Shown: positions 5,975 through 12,653, counted from the first letter of the stretch. The stretch is 12,653 nt of DNA from CAYYJM01 sp964471755 (GCA_964471755.1 CAYYJM010000188.1:1-12653), one strand, 5' to 3'. The notes: generated by a model from the sequence alone, not told the origin. Translations and numbers: made by a program.

Positions 5975-8458
5975 GTGTCCGACACCTCCGCCCCGGCCGA
6001 GACGTTCGACATCGATCCGCCCGCGTGCTTCTATCTGGGCCGCGAGTACGACCTGGCAACGAAGCAGGTCCAGCCCGAAAAGTACGTCATGGTCGAGGCT
6101 CGCGATTTCTGCACACACGGCGTCATCGTCGGCATGACCGGCTCCGGCAAGACCGGCCTGGCGATCAGCCTGCTCGAAGAGGTCGCCATCGACGGCTACC
6201 CGTCGATCATCATTGACCCCAAGGGCGACCTGACGAACCTGCTCCTGCAATTCCCCGAGTTGCCGGCCAGCGAGTTCGCCAAATGGGTCAACGCGGAGGA
6301 CGCCCAGGCGAAGGGCCTCAGCGTCGAGGAGTACGCGAAACAGATGGCCGAGCGCTGGCAGCAGGGTCTCAAGGATACCGGCCAGGAGGTCGATCGCGTC
6401 AAGCGTCTCAAGGAGGCCGGCAGTTTCCGCATCTACACGCCCGGCAGCGAGATGGGTCTGCCGCTCTCCATCCTGGGCAGCTTCGCCGCACCGAAGCCGA
6501 AGTTGGCCGACGAGTTCCTCACGCAGAAGGTCGAGGCGACGGCGACGGCCCTGCTCGGCCTGACCGGCATCTCGACCGATCCGATGCAGTCGCGCGAGCA
6601 CATCCTCGTCAGCCGACTGCTGTTCGAGTCCTGGCAGAAGGGGCAGGATCTCGACCTGGGCAAGCTCATCCGCCAGATCGAGAAGCCGCCCTTCCAGACG
6701 GTCGGCACCTACAGCCTGGAGACGTTCTTCCCGGCGAAGGAGCGCGTCAAGTTCGCCTCGGTCCTGAACAACGTCCTGGCCGCTCCCGGGTTCCAGACCT
6801 GGACTCGCGGCGAGGCCCTCGACCTGGCCGGCATGCTCTACCGGGCCGGCAAGCCCCAGCAGCTGATCTTCTACGTCGCCCACCTCGACGACACGCAGCG
6901 CATGTTCTTCATCACGCTGCTGCTCGAAGAGGTCCTCTCGTGGACGCGCCGTCAGAGCGGCACAAGCAACCTGCGTGCGCTGGTCTACTTCGACGAGGTG
7001 TTCGGCTACCTGCCGCCGCATCCGCACAATCCGCCGAGCAAGCAACCCCTGCTCACGCTGCTCAAGCAGGCCCGGGCCTTCGGCGTCGGCGTCGTCCTGG
7101 CGACGCAGAATCCGGTCGATCTCGATTACAAGGCCCTGTCCAACGCGGGAACGTGGTTCGTCGGCAAGCTCCAGACCGAACGCGACAAGGCTCGTCTGCT
7201 CGAAGGTCTGGAGAGCGTCGGTCGAGAGCAGGGCACGCTCACCGATCGGGCGTATCTGGAGAAGGTGATCGCCTCGCTGGGCAGTCGCGTCTTCCTGATG
7301 CACAGCATCCACCGCAGCAAGCCGACGCTGATGCAGAGCCGCTGGGCGCTGTCGTTCCTGCGCGGTCCGATGACACGCGAGCAGGTGTCACAGTTGATGC
7401 AGCCGTTCAAGACGCCGATCGACGAACCGACGCCGGTCATGGCGATTCCCATCTGCCAGCGATGTCATCAGGAACTTCCCCCGGACACATCGGACACCTG
7501 TCCGCACTGCGCCGGTTACCCCTGGGCCAGGCCGCAGGTGCGTGACGTCGATCGCGCCTTCCGCGAGAGCCTGCAACCGCAGGCCGCGCCTCCGGTGGCG
7601 ACGCTCGCCGCCCCGCTGCCGGCGGCCGACACGACGACGCATCCGCCGGTGCTGCCGCCGGACGTGACGCAGTTCATCCTGCCGATCACCACGGCGAGGC
7701 CGGCCGGTTCCGGCCTGGAGTATCGCGCCCAGGTCCTGGGCTTCGCCGAGGTCGTCTACGTCATCGACAAGCGAGCCGGCCGGGAACACCGCGAGACGGT
7801 TCGGCTCCTGGCCCCGCCGGCTCTACCGGGTCATCCGATCCTCTGGAACGAGGGTCAGGTGGTCAGCGAAAAATTCGCCGGCCGACCGCAGGCCGACGCC
7901 TCCTGGGGCCCCGCTCCTGAGGCACTCGACACGGGCCGAAAGCTCAAGAGCCTGGAGAAGGCCTTCGGCGAGTACCTTCACAGCACGCGTAAACTCGATC
8001 TCTACGAGAACCGGCTTCTCGACCTGATCAGCACGGTTTCGGAGAGCGAGGACGCCTTCCGCCAGCGTTGCCGTGCTGCCGCCGAGGCCGAGGCACGGGC
8101 GGCGCTGGAACTCGAACGGGCCAAATTCAAGCCGAAGTTCGAGGCCCTGGACATGAAGCTGCCCGACGAGATGCCGAAGAAATCGACGTCGATCTGGAGC
8201 TGGTTCGGCCTCGGCGGCAACACCAGTAGCGCGATCCAGTCGGCGGACGATCCGAAGCAGCGGAAACTGCTGGCCGACTACGAGGCGAAGAAGGCGGAGA
8301 TCCACACGAAATGGCAGCGGGCCGCGGAGGAGGTCGGCTCGATGCAGGTCAAGCCGCGCAAGACCGACCTGCGCGTGACGCACTTCGGCCTGGTCTGGCT
8401 GCCGTACTGGCGAACGCAGCGCGGCGGCCAGGTCGAGCTGACGTCGGCGTATGTGTAG
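5975..8458 (+). CDS. HerA/FtsK-like ATPase with zinc ribbon and coiled-coil tail
   Basis: The product is 827 residues. A Walker A motif, GMTGSGKT (residues 53-60), follows a short N-terminal beta domain. IIIDPKGDL comes next, then Walker B ALVYFDE (Asp340-Glu341) and a sensor-like VVLATQNPVDLDY. This is the fold of HerA/FtsK/VirB4 motor ATPases, which act as hexamers on DNA or in secretion. After it comes a four-Cys zinc ribbon (Cys494, 497, 509, 512), a Pro/Ala-rich linker, a small beta-rich domain (about 565-640), and a charged helical, coiled-coil stretch (about 650-735). The tail ends with a short domain reading GLVWLPYW. The start is GTG 5975, with AGGAGA (5962-5967) upstream. No NurA nuclease gene is adjacent, so a HerA-NurA repair pair is not indicated. 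Its substrate is unknown. Confidence 0.88.
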   Translation: MSDTSAPAETFDIDPPACFYLGREYDLATKQVQPEKYVMVEARDFCTHGVIVGMTGSGKTGLAISLLEEVAIDGYPSIIIDPKGDLTNLLLQFPELPASEFAKWVNAEDAQAKGLSVEEYAKQMAERWQQGLKDTGQEVDRVKRLKEAGSFRIYTPGSEMGLPLSILGSFAAPKPKLADEFLTQKVEATATALLGLTGISTDPMQSREHILVSRLLFESWQKGQDLDLGKLIRQIEKPPFQTVGTYSLETFFPAKERVKFASVLNNVLAAPGFQTWTRGEALDLAGMLYRAGKPQQLIFYVAHLDDTQRMFFITLLLEEVLSWTRRQSGTSNLRALVYFDEVFGYLPPHPHNPPSKQPLLTLLKQARAFGVGVVLATQNPVDLDYKALSNAGTWFVGKLQTERDKARLLEGLESVGREQGTLTDRAYLEKVIASLGSRVFLMHSIHRSKPTLMQSRWALSFLRGPMTREQVSQLMQPFKTPIDEPTPVMAIPICQRCHQELPPDTSDTCPHCAGYPWARPQVRDVDRAFRESLQPQAAPPVATLAAPLPAADTTTHPPVLPPDVTQFILPITTARPAGSGLEYRAQVLGFAEVVYVIDKRAGREHRETVRLLAPPALPGHPILWNEGQVVSEKFAGRPQADASWGPAPEALDTGRKLKSLEKAFGEYLHSTRKLDLYENRLLDLISTVSESEDAFRQRCRAAAEAEARAALELERAKFKPKFEALDMKLPDEMPKKSTSIWSWFGLGGNTSSAIQSADDPKQRKLLADYEAKKAEIHTKWQRAAEEVGSMQVKPRKTDLRVTHFGLVWLPYWRTQRGGQVELTSAYV

Positions 8459-8632
8459 CCGGGGACGGATTGGGGGCGTGACGGTGAGCGATCCCCTGGC
8501 TTGACGGATGGCGATGGCCGGGGGGATAATCTCCAAACAAGAGTGGCCGAACACCGCAGTCGGGTGCTGAGTCCGGTCGCCCGGCAGGAGGAGTGCGGTC
8601 GGCGTGTCCAGGCCGGCCGGTCAGGAGGGGAG
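8459..8632. other. intergenic region upstream of the DUF433 gene
   Basis: This 174-base stretch holds the promoter at 8501-8530 and about 100 bases of leader before the ATG at 8633. A second AGGAGGAG (8586-8593) precedes GTG 8604, but that frame gives only a shadow reading. No RNA gene or terminator was recognised. Confidence 0.5.
8501..8530 (+). promoter_or_regulatory. promoter of the DUF433-DUF5615 pair
   Basis: TTGACG (8501-8506) and GATAAT (8525-8530) are separated by 18 bases; each matches the sigma-70 consensus at five of six positions. This is the best promoter in the window. It begins 43 bases after the ATPase stop, so the pair can be expressed separately from that gene. Confidence 0.65.
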
Positions 8633-8848
8633 ATGGGGCCGATCATCACCAGCAATCCGCACGTCATGCACGGCGAGCCGTGTTTCGCCGGCACCCGCGT
8701 TCTCGTACAGACGTTCTTCGACCATCTGGAGGCCGGGTACACGGTGGACGGCTTCCTGGAGCAGTTCCCGACCGTTCGGCGCGAGCAGATCATCGGGCTG
8801 CTCGCCGAGTTGCGGGCGGCGTCCGCGCGGGCGGCGGTGCCGGCGTGA
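8633..8848 (+). CDS. DUF433 antitoxin-like protein
   Basis: The product is 71 residues and fits DUF433 (PF04255). It has the hallmark opening IITSNPHVMHGEPCFAGTRV, followed by a helix-turn-helix-like part (FFDHLEAGYTVDGFLEQFP, then REQIIGLLAEL). ATG 8633 is preceded by AGGAGG (8623-8628) at a short 4-base spacing; the family motif starts right after it, so longer readings from 8501 were rejected. DUF433 proteins commonly sit before a PIN-like DUF5615 gene and are regarded as the antitoxin and DNA-binding half. The stop overlaps the next start as GTGA (8845-8848), which implies translational coupling. Confidence 0.88.
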   Translation: MGPIITSNPHVMHGEPCFAGTRVLVQTFFDHLEAGYTVDGFLEQFPTVRREQIIGLLAELRAASARAAVPA

Positions 8849-9171
8849 GGATCCTGCTCGACGAGAACCTGCCCCACCAGATTCGCCTGGAACTGCCAGG
8901 CCATGATGTGTTCACCGTGGCGTACCTGGGCTGGAGCGGCGTGGAGAACGGGGAACTGCTTCGGCGGGCGGCGACGGCCGGGTTCGACGCCTTCGTCACG
9001 AACGACCGCGGACTGGAGTACCAGCAAAACTTGACGGCCCTGCCGCTCGCGGTGGTCGTGATACTGACACCGGCGAACACGGTCGAGGCACTGCGGCCCG
9101 CGTTGCCGGCGCTGCTCACCGCGCTGGCTAGCCTCCAGCCCTGCGCGTTCGTCAAGGTGACCATCCCCTGA
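8845..9171 (+). CDS. DUF5615 PIN-like toxin
   Basis: The product is 108 residues and matches DUF5615 (PF18480), a PIN-like nuclease family related to Mut7-C and VapC. It opens RILLDENLPHQ with acidic Asp6 and Glu7. ENGELL follows (Glu34/Glu37), then TNDRGLEYQQN with Asp54. These acidic residues are placed as expected for a metal-dependent ribonuclease centre. The start is GTG 8845, overlapping the antitoxin stop; earlier in-frame starts at 8593 would run through the DUF433 gene. The family's RNA target is not established, so toxin activity is inferred from the fold and the pairing. Confidence 0.87.
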   Translation: MRILLDENLPHQIRLELPGHDVFTVAYLGWSGVENGELLRRAATAGFDAFVTNDRGLEYQQNLTALPLAVVVILTPANTVEALRPALPALLTALASLQPCAFVKVTIP

Positions 9172-9386
9172 CGTCGCCAGCCCGGACGTCGAACTTCGTT
9201 GTTCAGCCTGACCCCCGGCGTATGCGTGAGCGCACTCCTTGGCGAGCCGGGAGCGTCATGACGCTCCCGGCTCGCCGAAGACGAACGCCGGCCCCCCGAT
9301 CCACCTTGACCTGCCGCCGCCGACTGAGTAATCCCCCCTCGTCCGATCGGGGGCGGTCGGACGTATCGCCACGGAGTCGAGCCAGG
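9172..9386. other. intergenic region before the MIP channel gene
   Basis: This 215-base region is the largest gene-free stretch in the window. It contains the perfect 36-bp palindrome at 9241-9276. Nearer the gene is a 7-bp stem, CGTCCGA (9340-9346) with TCGGACG (9357-9363), and a 10-base loop, 23 bases before the ATG. A poor promoter-like pair, TTGACC (9306-9311) and AGTAAT (9327-9332), has only 15 bases between. Nothing else was recognised. Confidence 0.5.
9241..9276. repeat. perfect 36-bp palindrome
   Basis: The half GGCGAGCCGGGAGCGTCA (9241-9258) is followed at once by its exact reverse complement (9259-9276), with no loop and no mismatch. It lies between the DUF5615 toxin and the MIP channel. 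The half matches both arms of the putA element (3713-3778) at 15 of 18 positions, so both probably belong to one repeat family. No T run follows it. Confidence 0.95.
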
Positions 9387-10115
9387 ATGGCCATGAACAA
9401 GTATCTCACCGAATTCGTCGGCACCGCCTTTCTGGTGACGACCATTGGTTTCGTCTGCGTCGCCGGCTCGCCGGCTGCGCCCTTCGTCATCGGACTCAGC
9501 CTGGCCCTGCTGGTTTACGCCGGCGGTCATGTCTCCGGAGCCAACTACAACCCGGCCGTCTCGCTCGCTCTGGTCGTCCGGGGCAAACTCTCCTTCCACG
9601 ACTTCTTCCCCTACCTGATCGCTCAGGTCGCCGGCGGCTTCATCGGTGCGGCGGTCGTCCTCGGCTTGACTGGCCAGGCGTTCGGCCCGATGCCCGGCGA
9701 AGGTGTCTCTCCGCTGCGGGCCATGCTCGCCGAGGCCCTGTTCACCGGCCTGCTCTGCCTGGTCGTGATGCATACCGCGACGGTCGGCAAGGTCGCCGGC
9801 AACTCGTACTATGGCCTGGCGATCGGCGGCAGCGTGACCGTCGGCGCGGTTTGTGTCGGAGCCATCTCCGGGGCCGCCTTCAATCCGGCCGTGGCGGTCG
9901 GCCCCAGCGTCGTTCGCGCCCTGAGCGGCGACGCCTCCGGCCTGGGAATGCTCGGCATCTACATCGTCGGCCCGCTGTTCGGAGCCCTGGTCGCGAACGG
10001 TGTGTTCGCGATTCAGACCGGCGAGGGCTTCTTCGACGAGGAGTCGGCCGCGCCGGAGGAGGAACGCGACGGCGCAGGCCGCCTGCGTGTCCTCGATCAC
10101 CGCGATGCCGCGTGA
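9387..10115 (+). CDS. MIP-family channel (aquaporin-like)
   Basis: The product is a 242-residue inner-membrane protein of the usual aquaporin length with six predicted membrane helices. The two pore loops carry NPA motifs: GANYNPAVS (Asn55-Ala57) and GAAFNPAVAVGP (Asn166-Ala168). The residue after the second NPA, Arg in AqpZ, GlpF and AQP1, is Val169 here, as in plant TIP1 channels. That removes the positive charge of the selectivity filter, so small neutral solutes such as urea or peroxide, as well as water, may pass; this is inference. The C-terminal tail (from about residue 210) is acidic and cytoplasmic. Start 9387 has GGAG (9373-9376) at 10 bases; ATG 9393 with AGG at 6 bases is possible and would remove two residues. 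Confidence 0.93.
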   Translation: MAMNKYLTEFVGTAFLVTTIGFVCVAGSPAAPFVIGLSLALLVYAGGHVSGANYNPAVSLALVVRGKLSFHDFFPYLIAQVAGGFIGAAVVLGLTGQAFGPMPGEGVSPLRAMLAEALFTGLLCLVVMHTATVGKVAGNSYYGLAIGGSVTVGAVCVGAISGAAFNPAVAVGPSVVRALSGDASGLGMLGIYIVGPLFGALVANGVFAIQTGEGFFDEESAAPEEERDGAGRLRVLDHRDAA

Positions 10116-10159
10116 CGGCGATGTCGGTCTCTCCCCTGGGCGGCAGGCCCCCTGGTGGC

Positions 10160-10165
10160 TAGAAT
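10160..10165 (+). promoter_or_regulatory. possible -10 element of the lipoprotein gene
   Basis: TAGAAT, in the context GTGGCTAGAATG, lies 52 bases before the ATG at 10218 and matches the -10 consensus at five of six positions. No good -35 is seen. Similar GCTAnnAT boxes precede three other genes in this window. Confidence 0.35.
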
Positions 10166-10217
10166 GCTCCCATTCGGTCTCGCGTGCCGAATCATCCCGC
10201 CGGAGGTAGAGCCCGCT

Positions 10218-10862
10218 ATGCTGCGTCGTGGTTTGCTGATCGCAGTGCTGTTCCCCCTGGCCGGCTGTGGTGCCCAGACCACTGCCGGAGCAGCGAAATC
10301 CGGCTCTATCGGCGGGCCTGAACTGATACTGCTCGGCGTGGGGGCGGCACTCCTTTTCTACTTCTTCCGCCGTCGACATTCTCCCACGGATGGCGCAAGT
10401 CCTGAGGTCCAGGGGATAACTCCAGCACGCACGCAGGTTCCTGCCAAAGAGCCTGCCCCGTCTTTCCGCATTCGGCTGCGGCAGCAGGAGAAGCGAGTCC
10501 CGGTCGCCGTCGAGGTGGTGAAGGTGCCAACCGGGGTCGCCATCGCCGTCAAGCGCACCCGAACGGTCGAGCATAGCGTCGAAGTCCGAACTGGCCACAG
10601 GGCCGAGTGCGAGGTCGAGAGCGATCTGCTCGTCCTGCTCCGGACATCGGTCCGCGGCGAGATCGAACGGCAACTCGGCCGGACTTACAAGGAGACCAGC
10701 AGCACGGAGTACGAAGTCAAACTGAACGGCGCAAAGTGCGCCCAGTACAAGCTCGTCTGGGTCGATGTCTGGATTCTCGGCGAGGCTGTTTCAGTCGCGG
10801 ACGGCGTCGTCCCGTTCCAGTTCCGCGACCGGGCCGAACTCGAAGTCGTCGCCGTCGAGTGA
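10218..10862 (+). CDS. predicted lipoprotein with a membrane helix, unknown function
   Basis: The product is 214 residues. The signal peptide MLRRGLLIAVLFPLAGC ends in a clear lipobox (LAGC, lipidated Cys17). After a short Ala/Gly/Ser stretch comes a hydrophobic segment, ELILLGVGAALLFYFFRRR (about residues 34-52), which looks like a transmembrane helix with a basic stop. The rest is a soluble domain rich in Val, Glu and Arg (about 80-214), probably alpha/beta, that I do not recognise. Having both a lipid anchor and a helix is odd; either the Cys is not processed or the protein is held twice. ATG 10218 has GGAGG (10202-10206) at 11 bases, slightly far. Its stop is 14 bp from the convergent DUF2237 stop. 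Confidence 0.75.
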   Translation: MLRRGLLIAVLFPLAGCGAQTTAGAAKSGSIGGPELILLGVGAALLFYFFRRRHSPTDGASPEVQGITPARTQVPAKEPAPSFRIRLRQQEKRVPVAVEVVKVPTGVAIAVKRTRTVEHSVEVRTGHRAECEVESDLLVLLRTSVRGEIERQLGRTYKETSSTEYEVKLNGAKCAQYKLVWVDVWILGEAVSVADGVVPFQFRDRAELEVVAVE

Positions 10863-10876
10863 CCAGCCGGGCACGA

Positions 10877-11263
10877 TCAGCCCGCTTCGCTCTGCATCGC
10901 ATGGGCCTGGAGTTCTTCCAGCGAGACGAACTCCAGGGTCGAGATGTGCGTCGCCTCCAGGTTGACCGGCGGAGCGACACCGGCTTCGAGTGCCTCCTTC
11001 CAGCGCGTCGCGCACAGGCACCAGCAGTCGCCCGGCTCCAGGCCCGGGAAGCCATATTCCGGCAGCGGCGTGGACAGGTCGTTGCCGCGGGCCGCCGAGA
11101 AGGCCAGGAACTCGGCCGTCATCCGGGCACAGACGATGTGCAGGCCGTCGTCTCCCGGCCCGGTGTCGCAGCGGCCATTTCGATAGAAGCCCGTCATCGG
11201 GTCCGTGCAGCAACTCTGCAACGGTCGGCCCAGCACATTCTTCGCGGTCCTCACGGCGGCCAT
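10877..11263 (-). CDS. DUF2237 family protein
   Basis: The product is 128 residues and closely fits DUF2237 (PF09996), small cytoplasmic bacterial proteins of unknown function. The family features are all present: NVLGRPLQSC near the start, TDPMTGFYRNG, a TGPGDDGLH segment, CARMTAEFLAFS, RGNDLSTP, PEYGFPGLEPGDCWCLC, and RWKEALEAGVAPPV near the end. Seven Cys (18, 19, 32, 45, 80, 82, 84) would allow metal or redox chemistry, but this is not established for the family. ATG 11263 is preceded by GGAG (11271-11274) at 7 bases. It lies downstream of the LRR gene on the same strand, with its own likely promoter between. Confidence 0.92.
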   Translation of the reverse strand: MAAVRTAKNVLGRPLQSCCTDPMTGFYRNGRCDTGPGDDGLHIVCARMTAEFLAFSAARGNDLSTPLPEYGFPGLEPGDCWCLCATRWKEALEAGVAPPVNLEATHISTLEFVSLEELQAHAMQSEAG

Positions 11264-11304
11264 GCGAAATCTCCAGGGGATCGGCGGGATGGATGTCTCC
11301 CCCT

Positions 11305-11310
11305 ATCCTA
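11305..11310 (-). promoter_or_regulatory. possible -10 element of the DUF2237 gene
   Basis: On the minus strand TAGGAT, in the context CTGGCTAGGATAG, lies 41 bases before the ATG at 11263. It closely resembles the GTGGCTAGAATG box before the lipoprotein gene. No clear -35 is seen. Confidence 0.35.
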
Positions 11311-11323
11311 GCCAGCCCGACCC

Positions 11324-12139
11324 TCACTCGTCGATCTGGCAGCCGCACTGCGGCAACTGTTCACGCAGCCAGCCGACGCCCTCGGCACTGACCCGACTGT
11401 TGCAGGCGATCAACTCGCGCAACTCCTTCAGCCCCGCCAGGCCGCGGAGCTGCCGATCGCCGACCCGAGTGCAGGACAGGTCGAGCCGACGCAGGTGAAC
11501 CAGCGGTGTCAGTGCCGCCAGGCGCAGGCCATGCAACGGAGCGCCACGCAGACCGAGTTCCTCGAGTTGCACGAACTCCGCCAGCATTGCCAGGGTGCCA
11601 TCCTCGATCGGTGCAAAGGCCAGGTCGAGCCGACGCAGGCTCTTCAGATCGATCAGAAGCCGCAGTTCGGCGAGCGTGAACGTCGCCAGGGGCAGACGGA
11701 CTTCCTGCAACTCGGGCAGCTCCGTCAGGTGAGCCAGTCCCGGACCAACCCGGCAGCCGGTCAGATCGAGACAGCGCAGCTTCCGACAGCGAGCCAGGTG
11801 CTTGAGTCCATCCGGGCCGATGTGCGTGCCGCCGAGCGAAAGCGTATGCAAAGCCGGGAAGCGATCGAGTTTCGTCAGACTGGCATCGCTGATGGAAGTA
11901 CCGCTCAGGTCGAGCCGTTCGAGCCGTTCGAGGCCGGGAAGCCGGGCGAAGGCGGCGTCATCGATCAAGGTCGGGCTCAGATCGATGGCGGTGATCCCAC
12001 CGACACCACGCTGGAAGGTGCCGCCCAGGTCGAGAATGACCGGAGCCGCCAGCAGATCGTTGCCGGTACCCCCGGTCGGCGGTGGCGGCACGCTCGGCGG
12101 CTGTGCCAGCAGCGTCAGGGCGGCCCAGACGGTGAACAT
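11324..12139 (-). CDS. exported leucine-rich-repeat protein
   Basis: The product is 271 residues. A short hydrophobic N-terminus (MFTVWAALTLLAQPPS) without basic residues probably acts as a weak signal peptide. A Pro/Gly linker follows (PPPPTGGTG). From about residue 48 come nine repeats of 23-24 residues with the pattern LxxLDLSxTxIxDxxLxxLxxxxx, filling the rest of the protein; the fourth repeat is one residue short. This is the LRR style common in planctomycete genomes, where such proteins are thought to mediate protein contacts; no enzyme domain is attached. The last repeat ends in QCGCQ. ATG 12139 has GGAG (12147-12150) at 7 bases, and a TACAAT box lies further upstream. The binding partner is unknown. 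Confidence 0.88.
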   Translation of the reverse strand: MFTVWAALTLLAQPPSVPPPPTGGTGNDLLAAPVILDLGGTFQRGVGGITAIDLSPTLIDDAAFARLPGLERLERLDLSGTSISDASLTKLDRFPALHTLSLGGTHIGPDGLKHLARCRKLRCLDLTGCRVGPGLAHLTELPELQEVRLPLATFTLAELRLLIDLKSLRRLDLAFAPIEDGTLAMLAEFVQLEELGLRGAPLHGLRLAALTPLVHLRRLDLSCTRVGDRQLRGLAGLKELRELIACNSRVSAEGVGWLREQLPQCGCQIDE

Positions 12140-12170
12140 GACGGCTCTCCGGGAGTTGCGCTTCCCGGAT

Positions 12171-12179
12171 ATTGTAGCA
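12171..12179 (-). promoter_or_regulatory. probable extended -10 of the LRR gene
   Basis: On the minus strand TGC-TACAAT (within GTGCTACAATAT) matches the -10 consensus at five of six positions. It lies 31 bases before the ATG at 12139, in the 63-base gap after the permease gene. No -35 match is visible, as expected for an extended -10 promoter. Confidence 0.45.
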
Positions 12180-12202
12180 CGTCGAACCGGGGCGAGCCGC
12201 GA

Positions 12203-12652
12203 TCACACGTCCTTGCGTGAGAACCAGATCATGCCGAAGATGGCGGCGAACACCGAGAGCCCCAGAGCCCACAGCACCAGATAGCCCTGCGTCTGAAGAT
12301 CGTAGTAGCCGCGCAGCATGTACGGCAGGCCCTTCAGCACGCGATCCGGAGCCGGGATCGACTCGGGCAGACAGGCCAGGATGAAGCCAACGCCGTACAG
12401 CACCAGCCAGAGAATGGCGATGCCCATGACGGTACTGTTGCTGATGGCACTGACCGCCACGCCGATGCTGATGACGGCGACCATCAGCGAGCCGACGATG
12501 GCCAGCGCCATCAGGCAGCCGGAGACGCTCAGGTCTTCCTTGAGCAGAAAGTACGACGCCAGCAGGGCCGCCCCCGCCAGCAGGAGATAGGTGCCCAGGA
12601 TCGTCGTCAGGCGAGCGTGCCACTTGCCCATGAAGTACTGATACCGGCTGAT
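12203..12652 (-). CDS. ABC-2 type transporter permease, C-terminal part (cut by the window edge)
   Basis: The last 149 residues of an integral membrane protein are present. The open frame continues through the right edge: codons upstream of ATG 12631 read ISRYQYF and join MGKW to give SRYQYFMGKW, the typical cytoplasmic loop of ABC-2 permeases (compare SRxxYFLGK), so ATG 12631 is internal. Four membrane helices follow: ILGTYLLLAGAALL, LMALAIVGSLMVAVISIGV, VMGIAILWLVLYGVGFILA and LVLWALGLSVFAAIFGMIWF. It ends in SRKDV, like the F-x-R-x-D-V ends of these permeases. The substrate cannot be told; an ATP-binding subunit gene would be expected outside the window. Confidence 0.8.
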   Translation of the reverse strand: MSRYQYFMGKWHARLTTILGTYLLLAGAALLASYFLLKEDLSVSGCLMALAIVGSLMVAVISIGVAVSAISNSTVMGIAILWLVLYGVGFILACLPESIPAPDRVLKGLPYMLRGYYDLQTQGYLVLWALGLSVFAAIFGMIWFSRKDV

Positions 12653-12653
12653 C

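Noticed and set aside
5825..7312. 495-codon open frame on the minus strand opposite the ATPase gene
   Set aside because: It overlaps Walker A and Walker B coding sequence, has low-complexity Leu/Arg/Glu/Gln composition and no family features.
9241..9276. Rho-independent terminator after the DUF5615 toxin
   Set aside because: The stem is excellent but no T run follows on either strand, and the same sequence type occurs inside a coding region, so a repeat is the better reading.
8790..10673. 627-codon open frame on the minus strand across the MIP channel
   Set aside because: It crosses three well-supported genes and a palindrome, and its product has the repetitive Asp/Arg/Gly composition of antisense GC-rich sequence.
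12203..12631. Complete 142-residue membrane protein starting at ATG 12631
   Set aside because: The frame stays open to the window edge and the upstream codons complete a typical ABC-2 permease loop, so the Met is internal.

Overview
The window looks like a piece of a GC-rich planctomycete chromosome, most likely of the Gemmata type. This is inferred from gene content: a DUF1559 prepilin-like protein, a leucine-rich-repeat exported protein, two small toxin-antitoxin pairs, a PutA without a DNA-binding domain, and GC-rich palindromic repeats between and inside genes. It is draft sequence: 10 N bases (636-645) fall inside the prepilin signal of one gene, and the last gene runs off the right edge. 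Every gene-free stretch is shorter than about 220 bases.

Layout. (1) Plus strand, 1-2113: a 17-bp tandem repeat whose last copy supplies the ribosome binding site of a small exported protein; a DUF1559 prepilin-like protein; an antitoxin/ParE-type toxin pair with an ATGA overlap. (2) Minus strand, 2116-5825: a manganese-type superoxide dismutase followed by bifunctional proline dehydrogenase/P5C dehydrogenase (PutA). A double-hairpin repeat separates them, and a 66-bp palindromic element lies in frame inside the PutA inter-domain linker. The ParE toxin and PutA converge with only 2 bp between stop codons. (3) Plus strand, 5975-10862: a HerA/FtsK-like ATPase with a zinc ribbon, diverging from sodA; a DUF433/DUF5615 (PIN-like) toxin-antitoxin pair behind a good promoter; a perfect 36-bp palindrome; a MIP channel with Val in place of the filter Arg; a lipoprotein. 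(4) Minus strand, 10877 to the right edge: a DUF2237 protein, a nine-repeat LRR protein, and the C-terminal part of an ABC-2 type permease.

Functionally this is mostly housekeeping and accessory material rather than one system. PutA oxidises proline to glutamate with an FAD domain that can leak electrons to oxygen, so an adjacent superoxide dismutase is plausible but unproven teamwork. The most unusual signal is the set of related palindromic repeats. The element translated inside PutA and the free palindrome at 9241-9276 share 15 of 18 arm bases, and the PutA element's loop shares a CCCTGAGGG core with the tandem repeat at the left edge. This suggests a mobile palindromic family that can settle inside genes, like the Rickettsia palindromic elements. 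I saw no convincing new multi-gene defence or metabolic system.
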